Assembly (NCBI GenBank): GCA_026874595.1
Contig: CM049314.1
Coordinates: 59,811,300 to 59,875,299, forward strand
Length of the DNA: 64,000 nucleotides
Source of the DNA: Sipunculus nudus
Taxonomy: Eukaryota > Annelida > Sipuncula > Golfingiida > Sipunculidae
Direction: 5' to 3'
Part shown: positions 45,639 through 57,514 of the stretch, one piece after another
Position numbering within the stretch: the stretch's first letter is position 1
How the letters are laid out: every line of letters starts with the position of its first letter
Translations under genes and position numbers: made by a program
The notes under the pieces: model-generated
Database searches by the model: none
Told to the model about the DNA's origin: nothing
The model's input: the letters and a program-made list of their open reading frames with translations, nothing else

Positions 45639-46300
45639 GTCAAAAGTAGGTCAGCCGTGAGGAAAATTGAACTCTATCTGTTACTGGTCATCATCCAACA
45701 ACAAACCGAAAAATCAGGCCAATATCTACAGGCATTGAGAAAAAGGTCCGTACAAGTACATTTTTCATGAAATTTTCTATTTTTAGGGTCAGATGGGTCG
45801 AAACACGATTTCGATCTGTAACAAGTCATTATCCATCCACACACCAAAAATCAGGTCAAAATCTGCAGGTTTTGAAAGAAAAGTCTGTACAAGTGCATTT
45901 ATCATGAAATTTTCTATTTTTTTAAATAAATTTTCTATGTTCAGGAGCCGCCATACCGTCAAAAGTAGGTCTATCGGGATGAAAGACGAACTCGATCTGT
46001 AACTAGTCATCATCAATCCACACACCAAAAATTAGGTCAACATTAGCAGACATTGAAAGAAAAATCCGTACAAGTTCATTTTTTAAAGAAAGTTTCTATT
46101 TTTCATGAAATTTTTTATGTTCAGGAAACGTTTTACTACAAAAGTTGGTCAACCGGGACGAAATGCACACTCGATATGTAACTGGTCATCATAGATCCAT
46201 ATACCAAAAATCAGACCAATATCTGCAGGCATTGCGAAATAAAGTCCGTACAAGTGCATTTATCATGAAAATTTATATTTTTCATGAAATTTTTCCATGT
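45639..46300. repeat. Diverged tandem array, about 150-180 bp units, four copies
   Basis: Units begin near 45639, 45786, 45958 and 46137. They share TAACTGGTCATCATC-like, CACACACCAAAAATCAGG, ATCTGCAGGCATTG and GTCCGTACAAGTGCATTT blocks in the same order. The array ends with an AGCTCAGGTGACCTATGGTC / AGCTGAGCTA hairpin typical of the dispersed repeats further right. Confidence 0.8.
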
Positions 46301-46399
46301 ACAAAAGGTGATCAATATAGCTCAGGTGACCTATGGTCAGCTGAGCTAAATAAACTGTCTAGAAGTGTTCTCGTTTTCTAACAAATATATACTGCAATT

Positions 46400-47000
46400 G
46401 TGTGTTGCGCCATCATTTTGTTTCACACGAATAAATATTGTTATGTAATATTGTACACATTCATTTATACTTCATATTATACAATCTGACATCACGGCAT
46501 GTTATATAATTTGTTACTTGTTCTATGAAAATTAGAAATACTTATTCGGAAATTCTAAAAATGAATTTGATCCATATTGTTTCATAAACACCATTTTAAT
46601 AAAACCCATGTCTGAATCAATCACGCAGCGCAGTAATGCAGGGATTCGAAGTATATCAGTAAGGGTTCCCCAATTAGTCGACGGCTTAGAACCTTGAAAG
46701 GTTCTTCAAGGAAGGTTTGTAGAGGTCCTGTGTGCAATCTTTCGGGTTCCAATGAAGAAGTGACTGGAGGCCAGAAAGAAAATCCTCCATTTTAAGTTAC
46801 AGACGGAAACTTTAAAGGATTTCCACTCAGTCCAATTTGAAGAACCTTTTAGGGGTTTTGACAGAATCTGAGAGAGTATGTTTACAGTTAATCTGTCATT
46901 TCAGTGGGTATCTAAATTAATCCGATATTACAGGTAAAATAACAACAACAAGATGCATGATCTATAAGCGTCTGTAAGAAATATGGTTAAGAATTTCGCG
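46400..47000. other. Intergenic / TRIM 3' flank
   Basis: No gene recognised. It should hold the TRIM 3' UTR on the minus strand; no clear poly(A) signal was fixed. Confidence 0.45.
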
Positions 47001-47001
47001 G

Positions 47002-48831
47002 TTAGGCGTATTTAAATAACAGAACCGCTTCCCTACATGCAACCCAAAGGTACGGATAGTTAAAAGATACACCCGTTGGTCGATTGACACCGTCCTTTTG
47101 TGTTAACAAGTATCGGACAAACTCTCCTTCACACGTTACTTCTGTCACGGTGTGCATGTGTGTGTCGGTGATGAGAATGTGATTATTAGGCAGCATCGTT
47201 GATCCAGAAGCATGTTTAAATTTAATTCCTGTTTCCCCTCCATCCGTTCCGCCTACCGTCCTGACCAAGTCTCCTTCCAGCTTGTGTACGCAGACCATTG
47301 TATCGGCAGAAACAAGGTACACTTTCCCAAAAACAGGGTGTTCACCAAGGGAGATTCGATATTGATATTCTTTATCCTTTGCAAATTTCTTCAGAAACGC
47401 TCCTTCGTGTGAATATTGATAGACCTTGTCCAGATTATTAGTGAACAAGAAAGAGTTGGCGTCAATAGCTAAATCCCATACATAGCTTGGCCCTGCAGTA
47501 AGGCCTATTACTTGTCTTTCCGTTCCTTTAAATCTAGTTATTGTGAGTGGATTATTTGACAGAAGGAAAATCTCCCCTCGATATGTATCAACCCCTCTCA
47601 CACAACTTCCACTTTGTGTATGAAATTCCGCTATAATATCTCCCTTGTCGTTTATTTGTACCGCGTATGTTTCTCCAATTAATCCTAAAATAGCTGACCC
47701 GTCAGCTAAAGCGGCAATGTGATAAAGATTTTCGATAGGTTTATCTTTGCCGCATAGTTTTTTAAGTTCTAGTATTTTAGTTGGCTTTTCAACAAGTGCC
47801 ATTTCAGAGTTTATCCGACCAAGTGCACATGTGAATTCGATACGCAGCGACTCATCATTTGCGTTTGTTGTACACTGGTCTTCTTCGAGTTCTGGTACTC
47901 TGATTGGGACTTCCTTTGCGGTGCACAGCGTGTTCAGGGATCTGAAAATGTCACACGTTTTCTCCGTAAGTTGTTCCAGAATATCTATCTTTCCTTCCTT
48001 CAACACCATGTTAATCTCATTTAAACAATTTGACGCTTGAGAACACGCCTCGTTCTGATTCTCAAGTACTTTTGTCACAAATCTATTGAATTCCTCTTCT
48101 CGTTTATCTAGACACGTAGTTATGGCTTCCATCATCTTCTTTCTGTAGTTCTCTAACTTTTCCTCCGTTTGGTTTCTTCGTTCAGTTAGACGTTTTATCG
48201 ACTCATCCATGGTTTTATTCATAAGTTTGTCAACACATCCGATCTCTTCTTCCAGCCGATGTTTCCCCTTGTCCATCATGACGATTCCTTTCTCTTTGAA
48301 TTCTGTTATATCACACGTATCGTGGTAGTCATGAAACCCGGATAAAATACACTCGTAACACATACCCGTCCGGCAGGTTAGGCAGGCACGTGATAAATCC
48401 CTAATGTGTATCTTACATAATTTTTCCACGATGGCGTGGGTAGAAAACATGGGTTTTGTCTTATGATCCTTTACACACTCATGACACAGACGGAATTCAC
48501 AGTTGGTACAGCGTGCAACTGCTTCTTTCTTTTTTGCTTTCAAGATGCATAATGCACAAGTGAAATGGTCCTTTAGAGCCAACAGAATCGCTGATGTGCT
48601 AGCCACCGTTGTATCAACTTTGAGGTCTAAGACGCCGTTATTTGAAAGCTGCGTCTTATCTAAACAAACAGGGCATTGAAGCTTGCCTTCCTTCTGTATA
48701 GAACTTGTTTGGAGTAAACATTCCTGACAGAATCCATGCTTGCACGCCAGCAGACGAGGAGTTCTGTCTGTCCTATTCAAGCCACAGATCAAGCAATCTA
48801 TTAACAAATTTATATTCCTTGATGCCGCCAT
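47002..48831 (-). CDS. TRIM-type RING/B-box protein with propeller-like C-terminus (609 aa)
   Basis: Start chosen at the ATG in AGACCATGG (48831), because the 30 hydrophobic codons upstream run through a 3' splice site (TTATTTCAG). RING finger C3HC4: C13-x2-C16, C30-x-H32-x2-C35-x2-C38, C53-x2-C56. B-box 1 about residues 92-132; B-box 2 from C139-x2-H142 to about 173. Coiled coil about 185-300 with long Lys/Glu stretches. The C-terminal 230 residues have repeated blade-like strands (DLAIDANSFLFTNN, NHILITDTHMHTV), as in NHL-type TRIMs such as TRIM2/3/56/71 relatives. Family role: E3 ubiquitin ligase, with the propeller binding protein or RNA targets. Bilaterian, and especially mollusc, genomes carry large expansions of such genes, some linked to innate immunity. 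Substrate unknown. The coding region has no intron. Confidence 0.9.
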   Translation of the reverse strand: MAASRNINLLIDCLICGLNRTDRTPRLLACKHGFCQECLLQTSSIQKEGKLQCPVCLDKTQLSNNGVLDLKVDTTVASTSAILLALKDHFTCALCILKAKKKEAVARCTNCEFRLCHECVKDHKTKPMFSTHAIVEKLCKIHIRDLSRACLTCRTGMCYECILSGFHDYHDTCDITEFKEKGIVMMDKGKHRLEEEIGCVDKLMNKTMDESIKRLTERRNQTEEKLENYRKKMMEAITTCLDKREEEFNRFVTKVLENQNEACSQASNCLNEINMVLKEGKIDILEQLTEKTCDIFRSLNTLCTAKEVPIRVPELEEDQCTTNANDESLRIEFTCALGRINSEMALVEKPTKILELKKLCGKDKPIENLYHIAALADGSAILGLIGETYAVQINDKGDIIAEFHTQSGSCVRGVDTYRGEIFLLSNNPLTITRFKGTERQVIGLTAGPSYVWDLAIDANSFLFTNNLDKVYQYSHEGAFLKKFAKDKEYQYRISLGEHPVFGKVYLVSADTMVCVHKLEGDLVRTVGGTDGGETGIKFKHASGSTMLPNNHILITDTHMHTVTEVTCEGEFVRYLLTQKDGVNRPTGVSFNYPYLWVACREAVLLFKYA

Positions 48832-48836
48832 GGTCT

Positions 48837-48981
48837 CTGAAATAACATAAAAGAAACATAACACGATAAAAAAAGCAATGTGCAATATCGTAATGACAAA
48901 TAAAAAAAGCAGATAACACATCTAACGACAAAGGTCCTGCATACAGATATGGGCACAACGATCATTGTTACGTATGCTTAC
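48837..48981 (-). other. Putative 5' UTR intron of the TRIM gene
   Basis: On the minus strand a GTAAGC donor follows 48982 and a pyrimidine-rich TTTTATGTTATTTCAG acceptor ends at 48837, six bases upstream of the ATG. Intron about 145 bp; the first exon would lie above 48982. Confidence 0.45.
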
Positions 48982-49259
48982 TTATAGCGAAGAATCCTTA
49001 TACTGACCGGTGGGGGAGTGTGTCTTGTGTCTGCTTACATATAACAACGATGTTGGGCTGACCCGAACACTACAGATGATACAACGTGATGAACACTCAT
49101 CAAGGCGGCGTTTTATTTATTAAAAGTTTACATAATCATTTGCAATATTATATGTTTAAACTCGCATTATTTGTTCGCTGATCAGGATCTGGTCCAATCC
49201 AAATCCTGGTTAAGACCGTGAGCTGACATAATACTGAATAACGCCTTCTACCCTCTGAC

Positions 49260-49740
49260 TTTTAGCGTTGTCCTCATGGCCCCAAAATAAAAAGGGTTCA
49301 CACTTTATTGGTAGGACATATAAAATTAAAGTTTGTAATGTTAATCCAAACTGAAGTTATCATTCAGAAACGAAAATGTGGACAGATGGCAAGTGACCTT
49401 GACCTTGTGACCCCAAAATCAACCAGGTTCATCTTCTGAGTGTAGGTCACCTATTTATGTTAGATTCAAGGTTTGGGATGAAAAGTTTAGTTTAAATGCA
49501 TTCATAATCTTTCTAAATAAGTGGGTCCTGTGACCTTGAAATTTGACCTTATGACCCAAAAATCCATAGAGTTTTTGCTTTATAGGAGGGCCGTATAAAA
49601 TTAAAGTTTAAAACCAATATTTTAATCTATACTAGAGTTATCATTAGGAAACACATTTGACGGGCATACAGAAAACGGACAGACGGACGGACAGGGTAAT
49701 TACTAAAGGGAATCCACTTATTCAAACGCGGCCCTGATAA
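49260..49740. repeat. Dispersed repeat with GTGACCTTGACC blocks
   Basis: Two imperfect sub-copies about 270 bp apart (TATAAAATTAAAGTTT near 49320 and 49596), each followed by GACTT(T)ATCATTMRGAAA-like sequence, ending in GGACAGACGGACGGACAGGG. Non-coding. Confidence 0.7.
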
Positions 49741-49835
49741 CACAAAAGGTTTTAGAACACTAGATGAAACCACAGTTGCAAATCTGATAATATCAATTTA
49801 ATTTTGCATTAAGAATTTGGCAGTAAAAATTAACA

Positions 49836-49866
49836 AGTGACCCATGGATCATGACACTCAGCTGCA
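49836..49866 (+). repeat. Repeat-end motif AACAAGTGACCCATGG / CTCAGCTG
   Basis: The same motif occurs at 53086-53116 on the plus strand and 52793-52822 inverted. Confidence 0.6.
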
Positions 49867-50179
49867 AAGCATGACGTGCGACATCATGGGCTGAGATTCA
49901 CAACTTCCAGTCAGATTTTTAAAGAACCTATTTGACAATTTTGTTTAATCTTTTTTACGATGATAGAAATATACATATGTCTGGTTAAAACACAGTGAAT
50001 TGATGGTCTGAGACAAAATGTATGGTTGTTGAACTATCAAATACTAATCCCATAGCTTGCTTGATACCTGTCAGTCTAAAAAGGAACACCATGCAGGCCA
50101 AATATAAGATCAAAATATATAGCAAAAAATCAAGGAAATCCATGCAAGAATTATTTAGAAACGGGTGCCTCTGTATGAA

Positions 50180-50300
50180 TTTTTAGCTCAGCTGACTATA
50201 AGTCATCTGAGCTATAGTCGTGGTCCATTGTCCGTCGTCCGTCCGTCTGTCCGTCCGTCCGTCCGTCCGTCCGTCCGTCCGTCCGTAGATGTGGCACGTT
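50180..50300. repeat. AGCTCAGCTGA hairpin end plus GTCC microsatellite
   Basis: TTTTAGCTCAGCTGACTATA then AGTCATCTGAGCTATAG forms an imperfect hairpin, followed by about eleven GTCC/GTCCGTCC repeats. This is the 5' end of a dispersed repeat related to those near 46300, 54040 and 54390. Confidence 0.7.
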
Positions 50301-50325
50301 TTGAAACCGTAAGACCTAGGAATCC

Positions 50326-51600
50326 AAAATTCGGCATAATGTTAGATGTCCCCAAGATCTCCTACCAAGCCGAAAACTGGGTCTTTGCAACTTCGTTCCT
50401 TTGAGAAATTAAGGAAAAACCTCAATTTTTTATTAAAAACCTATTTTCACACTTCAGGACTGCCTAATATCAAAACCACTCATCTGTTTTTCCTCATATT
50501 TACCATAAATAATCCTCTATATAGTTCCTATGTACATGCAAGAAATTATGTCTGTATTATTTAATTTAAAAAAGTTCTGGGCCCAAACATAATGCATTTT
50601 GTAAAAAATCAGGAAAGATATTTGATCACTTAACACAAAAAATGTTAAAGCTATTGACCTTTTTTCCAGTAATATAACTTTTATTAATCAAAATTAAATT
50701 GTATACCCAAAATTAGATGAAAATCTTTTAAATTTTCTAAAATATTAATAAAAATAAAAAATTGGTACCTTAAATTTAGCCCAACTTTGACCATGGCACG
50801 TTTTTTTCCTGTAAGTACTGTGGATTTAATTTTCACAGCATGTTTTTGTTAGCATTTCAACTGTTAACACCAAAAATTTGAAACCAGTTGATTAAAAACT
50901 GTAGATTTTAATAAGTTTTCAAGCACCATGTAACATATTGTTTACATTAAGCTAGTGTTATGCAGTTAGCAAGAGCTCAGCTCCCCAGCTTCAGCTCTTA
51001 GTTCCTTAAATTCGGCATACAGTTAGATGTCTCCAAAATCCCCTACCATGCCAAGAATTTGGTCACTAGGACTTAATACCTTCGAGATATTAATGAAAAA
51101 CTTCATTTTCCATTAAAAACCCATTGTTACACTTCAATACTGCCTAATATCAAAACCACTGATCTGACTTTAATCATAAATAATATACATATTTTTCATT
51201 CTCTATGCACATGCCAGAATGATGTCAGTATTGCGTAATTGTTTTAAGTTATGGGCCCAAACATAATGCACTTTGTAAAAAATCAAGAAATATATTTACT
51301 CCCTTAACAAGGGCATTGCTGAAGCTAGAGATTTTTTTGTCAGGGATGTAACATTTTTTAATCAAGATTCAATTGAATACCCAAAATTAGTTCTGAATTT
51401 TTCAAATTTTATAAGTTATTAGTATAAATATAAAATTAGTACCTTAAATTTTGCCCAACCGTGACCATGGCACGTTTGTGTCCTGTGAGCACTGTTGATA
51501 TAATTTTCATATCATGCACACATTAGGATTTCAGCTTTTTAGTGTAGAAAGCTGAAAGAAATTGGCCAAAAATTGTAGCTTTTATTAATGTTTTTTATGA
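50326..51600. repeat. Two diverged tandem copies of a 680-bp repeat
   Basis: Copy 1 starts at 50326 (AATTCGGCATAATGTTAGATG region), copy 2 near 51009. Both carry ACTGCCTAATATCAAAACCACT, GGGCCCAAACATAATGCA and GACCATGGCACGTTT in order. Confidence 0.85.
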
Positions 51601-53190
51601 GACCCTGTCAGACTTTGGCTCTCTCCAGCCCCTCTTGAGTCACCTGTATGTTGACCTTGTTGACCTTTCATCAAATTATGCATGCTTGAGGCGAGGCATC
51701 CAGGCAGCTTATGGCCAACCACAGTTGATCCAGGTGTCCAACCCAACTCATCTAGTAGTTTTAACCAACAACATAACAATAAACAATAAATTAATAATTT
51801 TTTATTGGTTTTTAATAACAAATTAAAGAAAAATAGAAAAGGAATTTGTTAGTTTATAATAACAGGAAATTAACTTGCAGTTACTGATGATATAAGAATC
51901 TTGTATCGATGGGTAAAATGTCACATATTCCAAATAACACCATGCAGTCACCTATGGCATTTTTCAGTTCAATTTTAATGATAAAGAAGTAAATCATATT
52001 ATTCATTATTAATCATTAGGGATCATATGAAGGAAATTAATGATAGACAAAGATGCAGTTGATAATATTAATCTAGATTCCTACTATGTCTAGTGTGTAC
52101 ATTGATGTGAAATTAGTCCAAAATGAATTTTTTACAGTTATTTTTTAATATAAATAAAAGCCATAAAACCAGGTACTTATGATCATTATTTAAATGTGTG
52201 AATTTTGTATATTCTGGATTCTCAACATCATTGGTTGGTGAAACTGAATAAATACCACACATGGTGCAAATACTTTGTAATTGTATTTAAATACGAATAT
52301 GATTATGTACTCCATTATAAAATTTCTTGCATAAAGAATAGGAATTTAGGTAAAAATGAAAGTATATGAATACTCGTGCAAATACTTTCAAAATGTATTC
52401 ATGAATGCATTCATGAATATATTCTTTAATATTATTTTAATAATCATATCAGTTATATTTCATTTAAAAAAATCATATGATTCTCTTATTATTTTTTATA
52501 AAAATTATATTTGGGACAATATTTGTAATTTTTTTTAATAAATAGTTAAACTCTTATATTATATGTTCTGCTTAAATAAGTTATATGGCCAAGTCAAAAT
52601 CTGTGTGACAATAGTACTCCATTTGTTAATAAAACAAATGAAATCAATCCTCTTCCCTGTCTCCAAAGGTACTATCAAAATCATACATAAGCTAAACAAC
52701 AACAACTCATAATACAGCTTATATTTATTACCACACAAAACCAGCATGTGCCTCATTTCTAAATAATATTTTTTTATCATATATAACAGCTGAGCGTCGT
52801 GACCCATAGGTCCCTTGTTATTCAATACAAGCCAACTGTACTGAACTTTCATTAATAATGGTCATATTTATTAAGAAATCTTTGACCAAATCCTTTGCAA
52901 GATTAATATATTAATATATTAATATATTGCCAGCAGTCTTCAGAACTAAAAAGCCAGTCATAATCAATAAACACACAAGGTTTCGGGACTCTAGATGCAA
53001 CCACTGTCGAGAAAATGACATTACTGTTGTCATTTGATGGTTTAAGAAACAGAATAAAAATAGTAAAATCGTAATAAAAGGAAAACAAGTGACCCATGGG
53101 TCATTACGCTCAGCTGACAAGGAAGACATTCACAAAAGGAATTTTGTCATCTGAATGCCACATTTTGTAGGTGGTATCCCCAATATAATG
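51600..53190. other. AT-rich intergenic DNA, no gene recognised
   Basis: Very AT-rich (for example 52360-52550). TTAATA triple repeat near 52905-52925. An inverted pair of repeat-end motifs at 52793-52822 and 53086-53116 encloses about 260 bp, possibly a small non-autonomous element. Confidence 0.5.
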
Positions 53191-53194
53191 AAGC

Positions 53195-54290
53195 ATAGCT
53201 CGGAGGAGATGGGTAACAGAGACTTATTTTAAGGGTTCCAAGCTGATTTTTCATGGACCTCTTTTGGTGTCAAATTAGAAGGTTCTACATGGAATGGTTA
53301 CGATTTGTGCCCTGTGAATGGACGACCGCATCTTTAAAGGTCTAAAAATAAATTATAAAATGTGTAAAAATTTGAAAAAAAAAATCCAGACGAGACAACA
53401 GTCTGCAGGAACTGAAAAAACACTCCATGATGAATATGCATGCAAAGAATCATGGTAATGAATGCATTAGTTGTTCAGAAACTGAAAGTTTTGTATCAAA
53501 TTTTTAATAAAACTGAGGGGTCCTTACAAGTCCTTTAGCTAAAAGGATATGGGTAACAGAGACCTAATTTCAGGTTTCCAAGGAGATCTTTCAAGGACTC
53601 CCTGGATGTTAAAAAAGAATATTTTAGTATGAATGGTTACGATTTGTGCCCTGTTAACGGATGACCACATCTTTGAAGGCCTCAAAAATTGAAAAAAGGG
53701 TAAAATTCTCGAAAAAAAAATCCAGGTGGCACCACTAGTCTGCATTAACTAATGAAACTCTCCATGATGAATATGCATGCAAAAAATCATGGTGATCAAT
53801 GTATTCGCTGTTCATATTATGGAGCTTTAGTTTACAAACTTTCAATCATTCTGGTATATATTTCTGAGCCCCATAGCTCAGGAGATATGGGTAAGAGACA
53901 CGTACATAAATTAGGAAATATAAAAAGATTTTTCATGGACCTCCCTGGATGTCAAGTTAGAAGATTTCAGGTCCAGCGGTTATGATTTGTGCCTGGTTAA
54001 CGCACACTGACAGACGGACGACGGGTAAAGAGTGGTCGCTATAGCTCAGATGACTTTCAGTCACTTTTGTTAAAAATTTAGATGGCGCCACCAGTTTTCG
54101 TCATGACCAATATTCAAGGCAAGATCCTTGAGAATCCCTGGCAAAAAATTTTAAAGATACTGGATGTTTTGTATCAAATTTTTAATTATTCTGGGGGTAC
54201 TTTCAAGCGCCATAGCTCGGAGGATATGGGTAACAGAGACCTTATTTCACTTTTCAGAGGAGTTTTTTTTTAAATCCCAGGATATTCAAG
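53195..54290. repeat. Tandem array, about 340-bp units, four copies
   Basis: Units start near 53195, 53541, 53873 and 54213 with ATAGCTCGGAGGATATGGGT and AACAGAGACC. Inner blocks are TTTCATGGACCTCCCTGGATG and GGTTACGATTTGTGCCCTG. Confidence 0.85.
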
Positions 54291-54299
54291 TACATGCTG

Positions 54300-55700
54300 G
54301 TTTCTGGGTGTATCGGTGTCAAAACGTGCCAGTTTAAAATACAGACAGACAGACACACGGACGGAGGGACACTCACGCTGACCGATTACAATAGCTGAGC
54401 TAACAATAACCGTGGTATCAAAATTGGGGATAATTGATTGGTAAAATTAAAATGCGGATCCGGACCTGATCAAGCCAAGGGCGCCTCTTTTTTTGCCTGG
54501 TATCCTATTTAAGCTATTTCTGCAAAATGTAAGCCTCTCTTTTTACCTCATGACTGATTTCTTAACATTTGTTCAAGAAAGGCTATTTATGGTCAAGGAG
54601 CATTTAAACTCTCAGTTTAGTACTTCTCAGGAAAAAGTCGTCATGGTGACGTCATAATATTAAAAAAAACTTTCCATGACGTCAGGAGATAACGTAATGA
54701 TAATATAATATAGTAATCACTACATTTACTGGATCATGTGGATCAGATATCTGATTTTTTATCATTACTGAAAATAAGGATAACAAGAAATCTGACTGTG
54801 GGTGAGCAACAGGGAGTTATACGTAAATCTGTCATATATATTTATACCAAAGTCGCTTGAATCCCTATTTGTTGGTATGATTCTATCGAAAAATGGACGA
54901 AACTGTGCAGTAAATGAGAATATGCTCGTGCCTGAATGCATACGGAGGTTTGCGCGTATCTTAAACTTTCTCATGTTTTCTGAGTAATGCAGGAAACTGG
55001 TGGTAGCCACTGAGAAAATTATATTCTGCTAAATGAAATATACTAACTGTAATATCACAGTAGTCTTACCTGGAGTTTAACTAAAGATAATGATATCCTC
55101 TTCGACATGGAATTCGCTCCCTTTTATTAACAGATACTGGGACTTCTGTCCAAGCCACAGCCTGGTCTCTATGACTACTTGTCGTGGTCACGAGTTGACA
55201 TTCCTTTTTTTTTTACACGAGTTACATCCAAACAACGTCGTGGACGAGTGAACCAGTAATGTATCTGCAGGCGCCCGCTCAAACTAGAAGCGGAATGACC
55301 AAAAACAAGTCTTTTCTGGTGCACGTAATACCCAAAAAAGTCCAATATTGCTTTAATAAATATCATAAAACACATTACTTGAGTATGTACTTCGAAACTT
55401 CCTCGAATCCTGCATCATTGTACACATAAACGGATGATCCGTGTTCGGGGAGTTAGCACTATAAGTGACAAAATAATACGCTAGACATGTCTTGTATTCT
55501 AGGAAAATAGTCATAAATACTGCGTTAATGAACTTGAAGATGTTAGTTAGCCATCAAAATGCCATATACCATTTTGTCTTTCCATCACAGTACATTATCC
55601 AGTCTGAACGGTTCAGAATTTTGGGGTTTTTCCTTTCATTATGCGCGACCTTGGTTAGGGGTCGCGCTGCAGATACTTTCTTTTATGTTGCGTGCATGAC
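54300..55700. other. Intergenic, no gene recognised
   Basis: Two consensus CREs (TGACGTCA) lie 30 bases apart at 54647-54654 and 54677-54684. A 3' repeat end with AGACAGACAGACACACGGAC is near 54340-54370. No coding signal. Confidence 0.5.
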
Positions 55701-55730
55701 TCATGATACAGGACGATGTGACTACAAGTT

Positions 55731-55985
55731 TTCCACACGTGCTGGGGAAGATCGGAGTGAGGCGTACTGTTTACACCTCGAGCCTGCGACACGCGTGCTA
55801 AAGCCGAGCTGGGTGTAGTGTTGTACTATCATTAAACTGGACCAGTGCGCCCTATAAAAGTGCCATAGACTTGCCATGGATCGCAAAGTCATAGCAAATC
55901 ATAGCGACACAATGTGTACACGTCAGCTGACATCATGGCTAAAAAGAGTACTCGACTCGGAGACTGGGTAATACTTGGTAATGGA
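55731..55985 (+). repeat. Diverged segmental repeat, copy 1 (empty site)
   Basis: TTCCACACGTGCTGGGGAAG through GTACTCGACTCGG. Matches 57088-57510 in order, with small indels. The TGTAG at 55814-55818 is the uninterrupted equivalent of the foldback insertion site in copy 2. Confidence 0.85.
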
Positions 55986-57087
55986 GACATCGAGTTATAA
56001 ATTTAGTTTTTGGATTATTCTGACATTTACAGGCTTCCCCCTGTAAACTCGCGTAACCCCCCCCCCCCCCCCGCCAAACAAAATTCCCCCGACTAAACGC
56101 CTCCATTCCAAAATCGGCCCACTTGGACATGTATGATGTGTGGCTACCACGGAAAATGCTAAAGGCAAACTGAAACTCGCTGAACTTACTTTTTTCTGTA
56201 ATTAACATTGATTAATGACTGAGCGGGCAATTTTAATCTCTATCTTGTCTACTTCTAAACCTGAAACGAATTACGGTCAGGTAATATCGGTTTATTTTAA
56301 AGGCTATTTATAACCAAAGACAGTTAAAAAGAAACCCAACCAAAAAAAAAGACAGTTGCTAAAATTTTATGCATTACCTGTTCAGCTGTGGCAGGTAGAA
56401 ACGATTGGTCAGAAAACGGTCTGCTCGCAAAACTGCTTGATCACCACAAACCTGAATAAATCATGTAATTCTTGCAATAACAAACATCTGATTTGTGGAG
56501 ATCATGCGTTAGACATCATCAGTTGCAAGTTCAATTGAGCAGGCTCGTGTCATTTGCTGTATATACTCACGGTGCCACCGTGACCGTGTCTGAAAATTTA
56601 TAATTAATCTGATTACTAAAGATTATTCATGATAAAAAACTAAATCATTTAAACACTGCATGGCATGAGATGATGCTGACAATGCATGGTGTTACCTTTT
56701 ACCATAAATATAATTACGATAATTGTTAATATTCCTAGAGTGCACCAAATTAAAACAGTGGATCAGGGAATCTGTGTTTATCATGCAGAGATGTAATAGT
56801 TATTGATTTCTTTTTTCAACAGAGAAAAACTTTGAACAACCAGGTTAGCTGGTTATCTCAAAGGGGTCCCGTCAGCGTTTTTTTGTAAATGATATGTTGA
56901 TTATGCAGTGGTTGCTCTTTTCCTCTTCTGACTAGCATTGTGTCCCTTTGGAACAGATACTGCTATTTCTCACAGCGTGTGAGTGGAAGATCACCATTAG
57001 TCACGCGCTGTGTTCAGAGCGAACGTGCATGACAACTTAGTCGGGGCCCATCTTAGCCATGGTACAGGACAGCAAATTACCCGGAAT

Positions 57088-57510
57088 TTCCACACGTGCT
57101 GGGGGAGACCGGAGTGAGGCCTAATGTATGTAATGAGGACACCTCGAACGTGTTAAAGGCCGAGCTGTGTGTAGTATAGACTGGTACCCTGCTCTATTAT
57201 GGCATAGATCAGCGGTGCCATAATACAGCGGGGTACCAGTCTATATGTAGTGTTGAACTATCATTAAACTGGGCAAGTGCGCCCTATAAAAGTGTCGTAT
57301 ACCTACTATGGGTCGCAAATTCACAACAAATGGGAGCGACACATAGGTTCTTCCACAGGCTCCGAAAGATACTGGGGGTTGGGGAGCGCCACCGTGTGTC
57401 TGTGTAAGAGACTAAGCGACACAATGCCAATTGCATCCGCTACACGTCAGCTGACAGCAGGGGTGAAAATTATGAGTACTCGACTCGGGGTCTTGGTAAT
57501 ACTTAGGCCT
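57088..57510 (+). repeat. Diverged segmental repeat, copy 2 (with insertions)
   Basis: Shares TTCCACACGTGCTGGGG, CTATCATTAAACTGG, AGTGCGCCCTATAAAAGTG, TACACGTCAGCTGACA and GAGTACTCGACTCGG with copy 1. It carries the 71-bp foldback element and about 90 bp of additional sequence near 57335-57425. Confidence 0.85.
57175..57245. mobile_element. 71-bp foldback (hairpin) element with 5-bp target-site duplication
   Basis: Arms of 29 bp (57175-57203 and 57217-57245) are inverted with two mismatches around a 13-base loop; the ends are TATAGACTGGTACC and GGTACCAGTCTATA. It is flanked by TGTAG (57170-57174 and 57246-57250), and the paralogous segment at 55814-55818 has a single TGTAG and no insert. Confidence 0.85.
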
Positions 57511-57514
57511 ATGG

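Noticed and set aside
48832-48921. Hydrophobic 30-residue N-terminal extension (signal or membrane anchor) of the TRIM protein
   Set aside because: It crosses a clear 3' splice acceptor six bases before a strong-context ATG; the RING begins 12 residues after that ATG.
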